64,000 nucleotides of DNA from CBDBCU01 sp965242615 (GCA_965242615.1 CBDESR010000005.1:248001-312000), one strand, 5' to 3'. Shown: positions 18,414 through 27,755, counted from the stretch's first letter. The notes: generated from the letters alone by a model not told the origin. Numbers and translations are program-made.

Positions 18414-18500
18414 TTTGCCTCCTGAAAAGGTGTTGAAATGGGGGTTTTGATACCGGCAATCAGAGTATTCCTCCGGTTTCAATAGGCAATTAGGGGGCGG

Positions 18501-18539
18501 TTAATGCCCCTTTAAGTTATGGTTAAACCTCAGTTAAAC
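18501..18539 (-). promoter_or_regulatory. Pho-box array upstream of pstS
   Basis: TTAA cores begin at 18501, 18512, 18523 and 18534, exactly 11 bp apart. The strongest copies read GTTTAAC on the minus strand. The 11-bp direct repeat is the known signature of PhoB/PhoP binding, placing successive dimers on one DNA face. The array ends about 90 bases before the pstS start. Confidence 0.75.
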
Positions 18540-18549
18540 CGGGCGCGGC

Positions 18550-19305
18550 TTATCTGTCATCATCCGCAAAGACTACCGGGTAGGGACATTCCCCCAACAT
18601 TTCCTCGAGAGCGGCCCATTCCGCCGGCGTGGCGGTCAAATCCCATTCGGCTTTGACCGCGATCCAGTCTTGGGCGTACTGGCAGTGATAGGCGGCGTCC
18701 GGCGGCCGCCAATCCTCCGGGCCGCGGGCGACTTTAGACCGGTTGGCGGCGGCGGATACGGCGAGGAGATGATTGGGGTAAGCGAGGCTGTTGGCGAACT
18801 GCCGTTTGCGGGCGGCGTCCCATTGCCAACCGCCGGAACGGTGGGCGTTAGCCAGCGGCACCAGATGGTCCACATCAAGGCGGCGGGCGTCGGTAAAGGT
18901 TACACCGGTAAAAGGGTCAAGCCATTCTCCGGCGGCTACGGCGCATTGCTCGGCTTTGGTAAAGGTAACCGGGGCAATGGATTCGGCAATCAGGACTTCG
19001 GCTCGGGTGTTCTGGCAATCCCGGTCGGCGTCAATCCAATGCCGCCACGCCTTGCGGTCATAATCGGGCAGGCGGTCGGAGACGGGGGCGATAACCAGCC
19101 GGGGAAGCGGGATGGCGGCCGGGGTTGCTGTAGGAACCGGCGGCGGGGTAAAGGACGGCGTAACTGTGGGAATGGGGGTAGGCGTAACCGTTGGCGGCGG
19201 CGGGGCGGGCGTAGGCGTTGGGAGGGGAGCGGTGCAGGAAAGGAAGGCGGCAACGGCCGCTACGATTAGCAGCGACGGGATAAGGGAATAGGATAGTTTC
19301 TGCAT
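18550..19305 (-). CDS. Secreted lipoprotein HNH nuclease (DUF1524/GmrSD C-terminal type)
   Basis: Extracellular membrane-anchored nuclease candidate of about 251 residues. It has an N-terminal signal with lipobox FLSC, a Pro/Thr-rich spacer (about residues 30-70), then a DUF1524-like HNH domain: DADRDCQNTRAEVLI, CAVAAGEW, the catalytic RRLDVDHLVPLANAHRSG, and NHLLAVSAAANRSKVARGPEDWRPP. ATG 19305 or 19314 may start it; both follow the phoR stop closely. Its place directly behind phoB-phoR suggests a phosphate-scavenging role, degrading extracellular DNA when phosphate is low. Confidence 0.82.
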   Translation of the reverse strand: MQKLSYSLIPSLLIVAAVAAFLSCTAPLPTPTPAPPPPTVTPTPIPTVTPSFTPPPVPTATPAAIPLPRLVIAPVSDRLPDYDRKAWRHWIDADRDCQNTRAEVLIAESIAPVTFTKAEQCAVAAGEWLDPFTGVTFTDARRLDVDHLVPLANAHRSGGWQWDAARKRQFANSLAYPNHLLAVSAAANRSKVARGPEDWRPPDAAYHCQYAQDWIAVKAEWDLTATPAEWAALEEMLGECPYPVVFADDDR

Positions 19306-19320
19306 AGACCCCATAGCCGG

Positions 19321-20713
19321 CTACTCGGCCCGGGGGATGGTAAAGGTAAAGGTACAGCCTTCGCCCTCCCGGCTTGCTACCGTGATGCGGCCGCCGTGGG
19401 CTTCGACGGACTGCTTGACGATAGCCAAGCCCAAGCCGGTGCCGCCATCCCGCCGGGAACGGTCCACCTTGTAAAACCGCTCGAACAGATGCGGTAAATG
19501 CTGCGGGGCTACTCCGACGCCGCTGTCTTTTACCTGTACCTCGACCCAATCCGACAAAGCTCGGGCAACGATGACCACTTGGCCTTGCGGCGGGGTGAAT
19601 TTAAGGGCATTCTCGACCAGATTAACCAGAACCTGGCTTAGTTTGTCGCCGTCGGCCATTAGCAGCGGCAAATCCTCCGGGACGGCTATCGTCAAGTCCA
19701 CTGCTTTGGCGGCGGCGGTTTCCTGAAACTGGCCTTTGACGGCTAGAGCCAAGGGCAGCAGTGGGCCGGGTTTCGGGGCGATAACGAACTGTCCGCTTTC
19801 CATTCGGGAAAGTTCCAGCAAATCGTTGACCAGGTTGTTGATGCGGTCCACATCCCGCCGCATTCGTCCCAAGAAGTCGGCGGCTACTTCCGGTTCGGAC
19901 AAAGCCCCGGATTCCAGGGTTTCCACGATGACTTTGATGGATGCCATCGGGTTGCGCAGTTCATGGGATACATTGCTGACAAACTCTTTCTGGCTGGTTT
20001 CCACTTGGCGGATGCGGGTCAAATCGTGCAGGGTCAGCAGGACGCCCGGCGCGCTGCTTTCCTCCAAGGGGGTGGCAATGGCGCTCAAGTGCCGCCGCGG
20101 CTGGAGCATGGCTACTTCGCCCTGCTGCCGGGTCTGTTCCGCTTGGCATTGGGAAACCAAGCGGTGGATTTCGTGGTCGCTGACCAGTTCGATGAGGCGG
20201 GAACCTTCCGCGTCCGCCCGGTGCAGGTTCAGCAGTTCCCGGGCGGCCGGGTTGAGCAGCAGCACACGGCCGCCGGGTTCGGTAACAATCACCCCGTCAG
20301 CCATAGTTGCCAACACCGCCGACAGGGTGTTGCGTTCATCGGAGAGCTGTTGCACTGTAGCGCGGAGGAGAATCAGCCATGGCGTTGAAAGCGGCGGCTA
20401 GTTGCCCGGTTTCGTCAGCGGCGGCGGCCGCCATCCGATAATTCCACTGCCCGGCGGCCAACTGGCGCGCCCCATCGGTAACCGACTGCACGGTGCGGGC
20501 CGGGCGGCGCAGCAGCAGCCAAGCCAAGGCCGCCGCCAAGCCGCTGATGCTGGCCGTGGCTGATGCCAGGAGCAGATAGACCGGGCGCAGGTCAACGCCG
20601 GCCGGGAGCCGGTTCAGCAGCAGAATAATCAGGAAAATAGAAAGGGCGGCCAGGGCGATGAGGATATAGGCCGCTACGGAAAGGGCAACGCGCCATTGCA
20701 GGGAACGGGGCAA
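19321..20713 (-). pseudogene. phoR: PhoR-type sensor histidine kinase, frameshifted
   Basis: Membrane sensor kinase of the phosphate-starvation two-component system. The first frame (from TTG 20713, 2 bases after phoB) encodes two transmembrane segments and a HAMP domain ending FNAMAD. The second frame carries RATVQQLSDERNTL, a PAS domain (VLATMADGVIVTEPGG), the H-box SHELRNPMASIKV, N-box NLVENALKF, and G-boxes KDSGVGV and GGTGLGLAIVKQ. Near 20370 one extra base in a CTCCTCC stretch separates them. All catalytic parts are intact, so a sequencing error is as likely as genuine inactivation. Confidence 0.82.
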
Positions 20714-20715
20714 TT

Positions 20716-21450
20716 TCAGCCGTCCAGCCGGTAGCCGACGCCGCGGATGGTGACAATGCTGCGGGCGGTAGTCGGGTCGGCTTGCAGTTTTTCCCGCAGC
20801 CAACTGACATATACATCCACCGTCCGGGTCTGGCCTACATAGTCGTAGCCCCAGACTTTTTCCAGAATCTGGTCGCGGCTAAAGGCCCGCCCCGGGTGGG
20901 CCGCCAGCAGAGCTAACAGGTCGAACTCTTTGGGTTTCAGGTTCAGCGGCGCCCCGGCCAGGCGGGCTTCGTGACGGTTCAGGTCAATTTCCAGGTTGCC
21001 TACCCGGTAGGCGTCCGGTTCTGTTGCGGCGGCCGCCGGGGGCAGCGCCCCGTCCAGATATTGAGCGCGGCGCAGGGTGTTGCGAACCCGGGCGACCAGC
21101 TCCCGGATACTGAAGGGCTTGGTGATGTAATCGTCTGCGCCCAGTTCCAAGCCGACTACCCGGTCAACTTCCTCGCCCTTGGCAGTCAAAATCAGGATGG
21201 GGACTTCCGACTCCCGGCGCAGGATGCGGCAGACCTCAAACCCGTCCAGGGTAGGCAGCATTATGTCGAGCAACACGAGGGAAGGATTGAGCTTGCGGGC
21301 CAGTTCCAGACCGTCGCCGCCGTCGGCGGCCGTATGGACCTGGTAGCCCTCCCGCTCCAGATTGTAGCGCAGGGCTTCGAGCAGGTTTTCCTCGTCCTCG
21401 ACGACCAGAACCGATTTCTTTGACAAGGGGGCCTCAACTGCGGTGGGCAT
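20716..21450 (-). CDS. phoB: PhoB/PhoP-family response regulator
   Basis: OmpR-class regulator of 244 residues: receiver domain with VVEDEENL, phosphoacceptor LLDIMLPTLDG, TAKGEEVD and DYITKPFS, then a winged-helix DNA-binding domain (LNLKPKEFDLLALLAAHPGRAFSRDQILEKVWGYDY, VDVYVSWLREKL, RGVGYRLDG). Start ATG 21450 follows GGAAGGGAAAG; an upstream in-frame ATG lacks a binding site. It lies in the order DUF971-phoB-phoR-nuclease, with a Pho-box array before the first gene, so autoregulation is expected. Confidence 0.9.
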   Translation of the reverse strand: MPTAVEAPLSKKSVLVVEDEENLLEALRYNLEREGYQVHTAADGGDGLELARKLNPSLVLLDIMLPTLDGFEVCRILRRESEVPILILTAKGEEVDRVVGLELGADDYITKPFSIRELVARVRNTLRRAQYLDGALPPAAAATEPDAYRVGNLEIDLNRHEARLAGAPLNLKPKEFDLLALLAAHPGRAFSRDQILEKVWGYDYVGQTRTVDVYVSWLREKLQADPTTARSIVTIRGVGYRLDG

Positions 21451-21551
21451 AACTTTCCCTTCCTTTGCCATTATACCAGTTGGCTTGCAGTAATGCCGTG
21501 ATGCCGGCGAAAGGGGGAATACCGGAAGCGACTGCCGGCAAACGAAACCGG

Positions 21552-21881
21552 CTAATCCGCCGCCAAGGCCAACTCTACCGACTCCGCAATGTCCATACCG
21601 TAGCGCAAATCGGTCAAGGCATAGCGGCTGACTTCCCACGCTCCAGCCCAGGCAACAACCAAGGTCTCGTCGTACTCTACCGCAAAGGAACGGGGGGAGG
21701 GAATATCCTCCGTCCCGGCAAAATCAGCCTGCCGTTCTCCGGTCAAGGGATGGCGGTTCTCCGGGGCGTTGTCCCGGAGCCAGCGGTGGGAAAAGACCCG
21801 CTGCGCCCCATCCTGCCAGGTAATGACCAAGGCATCCGGTTCCCGGTTGATTTTCCGCACGGGACACAAATCCAGTTCCAT
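21552..21881 (-). CDS. DUF971-domain protein (gamma-butyrobetaine hydroxylase-like N-terminal fold)
   Basis: A 109-residue DUF971 protein with the family's ALVITWQDGAQRVFSHRWLRDN motif and the end motif WEVSRYALTDLRYGMDI. Stand-alone DUF971 proteins are linked to Fe-S cluster handling in some bacteria, but a function here is not established. Start ATG 21881 follows GGGAGGTCGTT. It is the first gene behind the Pho-box array and 101 bases before phoB. Confidence 0.75.
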   Translation of the reverse strand: MELDLCPVRKINREPDALVITWQDGAQRVFSHRWLRDNAPENRHPLTGERQADFAGTEDIPSPRSFAVEYDETLVVAWAGAWEVSRYALTDLRYGMDIAESVELALAAD

Positions 21882-21949
21882 AACGACCTCCCGGCAACTG
21901 CGCGTTGCCTTGCAACCATTCTTTACCCTTACAGGTTAAAAACGGGGTT

Positions 21950-22009
21950 TTAACGGGGCGTTACGGAAAGGTTAAAGTCTGATTTCCCAATTGTTAAATT
22001 TTTGTTAAG
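21950..22009 (-). promoter_or_regulatory. Pho-box array upstream of DUF971-phoB-phoR
   Basis: TTAA or TTAC cores begin at 21950, 21961, 21972, 21994 and 22005, all on an exact 11-bp register with one degenerate position at 21983. An extra TTAA at 21936 is off register. This matches the array at pstS and marks both as targets of the same regulator. Confidence 0.75.
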
Positions 22010-24152
22010 CCCCGGCCGCCGACCGCCGCAGCCAGCGGGCCGGCAGAAAAAAGCCGGCACCCCAACTCAGGTGCATCGTTGCCAAGGCCGCCGGCAGCAG
22101 TAGAGCCGCCAAGGGTTCCCGCCGCCGCCAGCCAATAGCCGCCGAACCAGCCAGCAAGCCGGCGCCGTACACCGCCGGCAAGACCGCCGCCAGTAAGCCG
22201 GCGCGGAAGTCCGGCACAACGGCCGCCGCTATTCCCATTCCCGCCGAGGCCGCCAAGCCCAATACCAGCAGCGGCGCGGCCAGTTGCCGCAAGCGTAGCG
22301 AACTGGGATATTTCAGCAGCATCGCCGCTTTCCAACGTCCGTTGCCGAAATACTGCTCGGCCAAAGCCCAAACGCTGCTCCGCGGCCGGTAGGCTACCGA
22401 CAACTCCGGGTCGAGCCACACCGTACCGCCTTGCTGCCGCAGCCGCCAATTCAGCTCATAATCCTCGTTGCGGGACAAGCGGCGGTCGAAGCCGCCGGCG
22501 GCCGCCAAGGTTTCCCGCCGCCAGTTCCCCAGATAAACGGTATCCGTCGGGCCGCCGATGCCGGCGAAGCGATAGGCCGCATCCCCGGCGCCCAGCCAAG
22601 AAGTCATCGCCAAAGCCACCGTCCGCTCAAAGAGGGTCGTTGCCATCGGCCGCTGACGGCCGCCCACGCTAGCCGCACCCGTCCAAGCTAAAGTATCCAC
22701 TACCCGCCGAATGTAGCCCGGCGGCAGCTCGGAGTGGGCGTCGCAGCGCACTACAATTTCCCCGCTGGCTTGGGCCAAGGCCCGGTTCAATCCGGCCGAC
22801 TGTACTATCGCCGGGTTCGACAGCAGCTTGACTTGGGGATAATTCCGGCGCACCAAGTCGGCCATTACGCCCGTATCGGAACCGTCGGCTACGATTACCT
22901 CGACCGCTCCCGGGTAATCCTGCGCGCCAATGGCGGTCAAAGCGGCGCCGATGGTACTTTCGGCATTGCGGGCCGGCATTATCACCGACACCGCCGGCCA
23001 CTGGGACGCCGTTCCATAACCGGCCGCTTGGCGCGGCGGCAACGGCAAGATGTCCGGGACTCCGTCCGGCGGCGGCCATTCCCGGCGGGAATAGCCCTCC
23101 GGCCGGCGGGACAAGTGCGGCGGCAGGAAAAAGCCTAATCCCCAACTGAGGTGCATTGCCGCCAGTACCGCCGGCAGCAGCCACGCCGCCGCTGACCGCC
23201 GCCGCATTCCGATAGCCGCCGCGCCCAGCAGCAGGGTCAACCCGTAGGCCGCCGGCAAGGCCAAGGCCAGCAACAAAACCGGCAGCAGGGACCAGACCAC
23301 CGCCGCTATCCCCAAGCCCAAGGCCGCCGCCAAGCCTAACACCAGCAGCGGCGGGGCTAACTGCCGCCGCCGCAGGGACGCCGGATGCAGGCGCAAAGTA
23401 GCCGATTTCCACCGTCCATAGTCAAAATACTGCCGCGCCAAGGCCGCCAAGCCACTGCGGGGACGATAGCCCGCCGATAAAGCCGGGTCGAACCACACCA
23501 TCCCGCCGCGCCGCCGCAGCCGCCAGTGCAGTTCATAATCCTGATTCCGCATCAGCCGGTCGTCAAAGCCGCCTACTGCCGCCAGAGTTTCCCGCCGCCA
23601 ACAACCGAGGTAAACCGTATCGGCCGGGCCGGCGACCCGGCTCAGCCGGTAAAAGGCGTCTCCGGAACCCAACCAGGAAGTCATCGCCAATCCTACCGCC
23701 CGTTCCAGCCGCGTCGTCGTCGCCGGAATTTGCCGTCCGCCGACGCTGGCCGCCCCGGTGCGCTCCAGAGTCGCCACGGCCCGGCCGATGTAACCCGGCG
23801 GCAGTTCCGAATGGGCATCGCAGCGGACGATAATTTCGCCGGCGGCGGCGGCAATGGCGTAGTTCAATCCGGAAGGGGTATTGCCCTCCGGATTTGCTAC
23901 CAGCCGCGCTTGGGGATACTCCCGCGCTACCAGTTCGGCCAAGTCCCCGGTAGCGGAGCCGTCGGCGATTACTACTTCCAACTTCCCGCCGTAATCCTGG
24001 CTGAAAATCGAATTCAGCGCCGCCGCAATGGTGCCAGCGGCATTGCGCGCCGGTATTACTACGGACACGGATGGCGGCGCTGACGCTCCGGCGGCCGACA
24101 TTGCGGCCGCCGCCGGCTCCGGGGAATAACCGGCCGGCTGCTGTACCGTCAT
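22005..24152 (-). CDS. Double glycosyltransferase, two tandem family-2 domains with membrane segments
   Basis: A 715-residue fusion of two near-identical halves. Each has a GT2 domain starting SVVIPARNA or SVIMPARNA, the nucleotide-sugar site VVIADGSATGD or VIVADGSDTGV, VRCDAHSELPPGYI, and RNQDYELHWRLR or RNEDYELNWRLR (acceptor/base region), followed by three or four hydrophobic spans. The halves resemble ExoA-type transferases acting on lipid-linked sugars at the inner membrane. Start ATG 24152 lies 3 bases after the polymerase stop. The internal duplication is recent enough to read at the protein level throughout. Confidence 0.88.
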   Translation of the reverse strand: MTVQQPAGYSPEPAAAAMSAAGASAPPSVSVVIPARNAAGTIAAALNSIFSQDYGGKLEVVIADGSATGDLAELVAREYPQARLVANPEGNTPSGLNYAIAAAAGEIIVRCDAHSELPPGYIGRAVATLERTGAASVGGRQIPATTTRLERAVGLAMTSWLGSGDAFYRLSRVAGPADTVYLGCWRRETLAAVGGFDDRLMRNQDYELHWRLRRRGGMVWFDPALSAGYRPRSGLAALARQYFDYGRWKSATLRLHPASLRRRQLAPPLLVLGLAAALGLGIAAVVWSLLPVLLLALALPAAYGLTLLLGAAAIGMRRRSAAAWLLPAVLAAMHLSWGLGFFLPPHLSRRPEGYSRREWPPPDGVPDILPLPPRQAAGYGTASQWPAVSVIMPARNAESTIGAALTAIGAQDYPGAVEVIVADGSDTGVMADLVRRNYPQVKLLSNPAIVQSAGLNRALAQASGEIVVRCDAHSELPPGYIRRVVDTLAWTGAASVGGRQRPMATTLFERTVALAMTSWLGAGDAAYRFAGIGGPTDTVYLGNWRRETLAAAGGFDRRLSRNEDYELNWRLRQQGGTVWLDPELSVAYRPRSSVWALAEQYFGNGRWKAAMLLKYPSSLRLRQLAAPLLVLGLAASAGMGIAAAVVPDFRAGLLAAVLPAVYGAGLLAGSAAIGWRRREPLAALLLPAALATMHLSWGAGFFLPARWLRRSAAGA

Positions 24153-24155
24153 AGC

Positions 24156-27100
24156 CTACGCCGCCGCGGCCGGCAGTTCCTGCAACTCCGGAGCCGCCGC
24201 GCTTTCCTGCCGCCGAATGTAAGCAAAGCCCGCCCCCAAGCCGATAAACACCCACACCACGATATAGACGCTCTGAAAGAGGAAAACCTCAAAGTTGCTG
24301 TGCAGCACTATCATTAGGGTGCCGGCGGCTGCAAAACACTCGACCGGCCCGATCTTGCCGCCGGCCCGCCGGGCCAAGTTGAACAGCAAAGAACCGCAGA
24401 GCAGAGCGACTACGATAATGCCGGCGACGCCGGTTTGCAGACCCGCCTGCAAAAAGATATTGTGCGCGTCCTCCGGCAGGTTGGGCAAAGTCGTCGTGTT
24501 GACCCACTGGTTTAGCTCCGCCAGCCTTTCCCCGATAGGGGTCGGCGGCACATACGGCGGGTGGAGAGGTTGGGGGGGGTAGCCTATGGGGGGGTAGCCC
24601 GGGCCGTCCTCCGGCGCCGAGGGGTCGACGCAGTAAGGCAGTTCCAAGACCGCCAGAAAGTCGGGGCTTACCTGTTCCCATTCTGCCGGGAGACATCCCC
24701 CGGTAAAACTGTTGCCGCCGTCCAGACGGACTCGCTTCAACTTTTGCAAATTCTCCATTCGCGACGGGATGTCCCCACTGAGCCGGTTATTCCGCAGCGA
24801 CAGCATCTCCAGTTGGGTCAAACTGCCCAACCGCGGCGGTATCTCCTCCGACAACTGATTGTCCCCCAGGTCCAGCACCTTCAATTGCCGCAATTTCCCC
24901 AACTCCGGGGGAATAATGCCGGTCAGTTCATTGCCCCCCAAGTTCAGATACTCCAGTTCTCTCAAATCGCCCAACTCGTACGGTATGGTGCCGCTCAGCC
25001 GGTTCCCGGACAAATTCAATTCCCGCAAAGCGTCCAGTTGGGCCAACTCCGGCGGCGCCTGTCCCGCCAAATCCATCTCCGCCAACCGCAGCCGGGTAAC
25101 CCGCGCCGGCTCTCCCCCCAGCGCCACTCCCGGCCACTGGTCAATGTCAACGGAATGTTCCCAGTCCAGCTCTTTCCCAGCGCCGACCAGCAGTTCCCTG
25201 GCTGCCATCAGCGTAAAACAATCCTTCAACAAGCCCGGATTGCTCTCCGGGCTCGGCAAACCGGTGCTGTCCAGGCAATCCAACACCGGCGCCGGCGCCG
25301 GCAGCGCCACCCGCGGGGCCGGGGTCGGCGCCGGCGGCGGCGTGGGCGGCGGCGCGGCGACCAGCTCGCCATCCGGACATGGGGTAATCGAGCCCTCCCT
25401 ATCCAGGGAATGCTGCCCCCTATACCAATCCGACAGCACACACCCGGCAAGATTGTTTTCACCGCCGCTCAACAAGACAGTGCCCAGCTTTTTCAGATTT
25501 AACAGCTCCCGGGGAATAAGCCCGACCAGCCGGTTATTACCAAGCCGCAAATCCACCAATTCCGTTAGATTGCCCAACTCGGCCGGTATCGCTCTGGTCA
25601 GCTGATTGGCGGACAGCTTCAAAACCATCAGATTGCTCAAGTTGCCCAACTCCGCCGGTATTTCCCCGGTCAGCTGGTTGGAGGACAGCTTCAAAACAAC
25701 CAGTTCGCTCAAGTTGCCCAACTCGGCCGGTATTTCCCCGCTCAGCTGGTTTAGATCGAGTTTCAGAATTTCCAACTTCTCCAGCCCACTTAGCTCCGGC
25801 GGAATCCCTCCGACCAACCCTTTTTTAGTCAAGACTAAGGCCGTGACCCGCGCCGGGGTTCCGTTCAATTCCACCCCCAGCCAGCGTTCCATACTGGTAT
25901 AATAGCTCCAGTCCAGCACATTATCGTTCTGATCCAGGTCCTCCCGAGCCGCCAGCAGCAGTTCACAGTCCCGCACCAGCCCTTCCGAAAGTTTGTCTGA
26001 CGGGACGGCAATTCCATTGGCGCAACTGTCCATCGGCGTGGCCATCGGCGTGGCCGCCGGCGTGGCCGCCGGCGTGGCCGCCGGCGTGGCCGCCGGCGTG
26101 GCCGCCGGCGTGGCCGCCGGCGTGGCCGCCGGCGTGGCCGCCGGCGTGGCCGCCGGCGTGGCCGCCGGCGTGGCCGCCCTTGCCATTGCCGAGGGCAATG
26201 GCAAGGGTGTCGGTATTGGTCGCGGGCAATAAGGCAACTGCAAATACTCCAGGTTATGGTCGCGCACCCGCCTTAATCCCTCCGGGACACACCCGACAAA
26301 GGCATTCCCGCCGCCGGCCAGCCGCATCGCTTTCAGTCGTTCCAACTGCTCTAATTCCGGCGGTATCGTACCGGTCAGTGCATTCTCTTTCAGCCACAAC
26401 TCATTCAGCCGCGTCAGCTGTCCCAACTCCGACGGTATCGTACCGGTCAACTTGTTCAGGTTTAGCCACAGGGCTTCCAGCCGCGTCAACTGGCCCAACT
26501 CCGGCGGGATTACTCCGGTCAGTTCATTGCTGGACAGCATCAGCACCTGCAGCTTCTCCAGCCCCCCCAACTCCGGCGGGATTACTCCAGTCAACCCGGC
26601 CCAGCGCAAATCTACGCTGGTCACCCGCGGCGGCGTCCCTTCTACTTTTACCCCGCGCCAACGGTAAATGGGGTTTCCATACCCCCAGGTCAGCCGCAAA
26701 TCCCCGGACAAAGTATCCTTTACTTCCATCAGAATGGCGCAGTCGGCGACCAGATCCGGATTCTCCCGGGGACTAGCTACTACAATTCCATTGTCGCAGC
26801 TGGGGCCGATAACTTCGCCCGGGCCCCGTCCCTGCCACGGGGCTTCGGAAATGCGGGAAAACACTTCCCGCCACAATCCTTCCCGCCCGCTCAAGGCGCC
26901 GCTGGCCGTGTAGCGCCGGGCAAATCCGTCCACGCCGAGCAGGGTATTATCCAGATACGGCGTCCCCAACAGCAGGATAACCCACACCGACGCCCCCAAA
27001 GTCAAAGCGGCCAAGGCCGCCACCGTTGCCGTGTTCCGCAGCAGCAGAAACCACGCCCAATATGCCGGGTACGCCAGCAGGGCCATAGCCGCCAATGACC

Positions 27101-27755
27101 GATACCCGTAAATCACCCCGCTCAGGAACACCAGCAGCAAAATCCCATGCGCCGCCAGATGCTGCCGCCACTTCCGCCCCCGCGCCAGTACCAGCAGCGA
27201 CAAGCCCAAGGCCAGGAGCATATAAGCCAAGACGGTGTTGAAATTGTGCGCGTTGATGTCCACTCCGGCCGGATAGACCAAGAACAAGCCCAGTATGGCC
27301 GTGGGGAAAATCAACAGCAGCCGCCAGTCCCGCAGCAGTTCCCCGGCATTGCGGTAGCAGAACAGAAACACCACCCCGGCAAAGGCGATGGCGGTAATGT
27401 TCCGCACTCCCCGGAACCGGTACTCCAAGGCCAAGCCTACCGCATACAGCAGCAGCAGCGCCCCGAAACAAGCCAGAGTCAGCCACGCCACCCGCGGCAG
27501 TCCGTCCCGAAACAGGGTGCAGGCCAACAGCAGCACGGCGGCTACATACAGCCCGTCGGTAATCCAACTGGTGAAATAGATGCGGAGCAGCGCCGTCAGC
27601 AGCAGAGCCGCCAACAAAATCAGGCGGTCGTTGGGAAAAGTCAAAACCTGCGCCGCCCGGCGGAGCCGGGCGACTTGGCGGGAAATCCGGTCGCTTACCG
27701 CCCGGATTGCCGGGAGGCGTCCCTTCGGGCGGTCGGCTGTGGGTTCTGTTTGCAT
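24156..27755 (-). CDS. O-antigen ligase/polymerase-type membrane protein with large LRR insertion
   Basis: A 1199-residue chimera. Residues about 30-300 form 8-9 transmembrane helices of a Wzy/WaaL-like protein, ending with SGREGLWREVFSRISEAPWQGRGPGEV, the usual periplasmic-loop motif. There the fold is interrupted (about 320-1075) by three modules, each with a CDNG- or CANG-type cap, a WxGVxxxGxPxRVT strand and 4-5 leucine-rich repeats (xIPPELGxLxxLxxLxLxxNxLTG). A stretch of ten AATP units and a Pro-rich linker separate them. The Wzy fold resumes with AHNIFLQAGLQTGVAGIIVVALL and more helices. The LRRs should face the outside and could bind glycan or protein. Confidence 0.8.
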   Translation of the reverse strand: MQTEPTADRPKGRLPAIRAVSDRISRQVARLRRAAQVLTFPNDRLILLAALLLTALLRIYFTSWITDGLYVAAVLLLACTLFRDGLPRVAWLTLACFGALLLLYAVGLALEYRFRGVRNITAIAFAGVVFLFCYRNAGELLRDWRLLLIFPTAILGLFLVYPAGVDINAHNFNTVLAYMLLALGLSLLVLARGRKWRQHLAAHGILLLVFLSGVIYGYRSLAAMALLAYPAYWAWFLLLRNTATVAALAALTLGASVWVILLLGTPYLDNTLLGVDGFARRYTASGALSGREGLWREVFSRISEAPWQGRGPGEVIGPSCDNGIVVASPRENPDLVADCAILMEVKDTLSGDLRLTWGYGNPIYRWRGVKVEGTPPRVTSVDLRWAGLTGVIPPELGGLEKLQVLMLSSNELTGVIPPELGQLTRLEALWLNLNKLTGTIPSELGQLTRLNELWLKENALTGTIPPELEQLERLKAMRLAGGGNAFVGCVPEGLRRVRDHNLEYLQLPYCPRPIPTPLPLPSAMARAATPAATPAATPAATPAATPAATPAATPAATPAATPAATPAATPMATPMDSCANGIAVPSDKLSEGLVRDCELLLAAREDLDQNDNVLDWSYYTSMERWLGVELNGTPARVTALVLTKKGLVGGIPPELSGLEKLEILKLDLNQLSGEIPAELGNLSELVVLKLSSNQLTGEIPAELGNLSNLMVLKLSANQLTRAIPAELGNLTELVDLRLGNNRLVGLIPRELLNLKKLGTVLLSGGENNLAGCVLSDWYRGQHSLDREGSITPCPDGELVAAPPPTPPPAPTPAPRVALPAPAPVLDCLDSTGLPSPESNPGLLKDCFTLMAARELLVGAGKELDWEHSVDIDQWPGVALGGEPARVTRLRLAEMDLAGQAPPELAQLDALRELNLSGNRLSGTIPYELGDLRELEYLNLGGNELTGIIPPELGKLRQLKVLDLGDNQLSEEIPPRLGSLTQLEMLSLRNNRLSGDIPSRMENLQKLKRVRLDGGNSFTGGCLPAEWEQVSPDFLAVLELPYCVDPSAPEDGPGYPPIGYPPQPLHPPYVPPTPIGERLAELNQWVNTTTLPNLPEDAHNIFLQAGLQTGVAGIIVVALLCGSLLFNLARRAGGKIGPVECFAAAGTLMIVLHSNFEVFLFQSVYIVVWVFIGLGAGFAYIRRQESAAAPELQELPAAAA
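26029..26172. repeat. 12-bp tandem repeat array encoding an (AATP)n linker
   Basis: Ten identical copies of GCCGCCGGCGTG (26053-26172) plus two variants with ATC, in frame inside the LRR-bearing polymerase gene. Perfect copies imply recent slippage, so copy number probably varies between strains and changes linker length without breaking the frame. Confidence 0.9.

Noticed and set aside
26029..26172. CRISPR-like array
   Set aside because: Twelve-base units without spacers, in frame inside a gene; a coding minisatellite.
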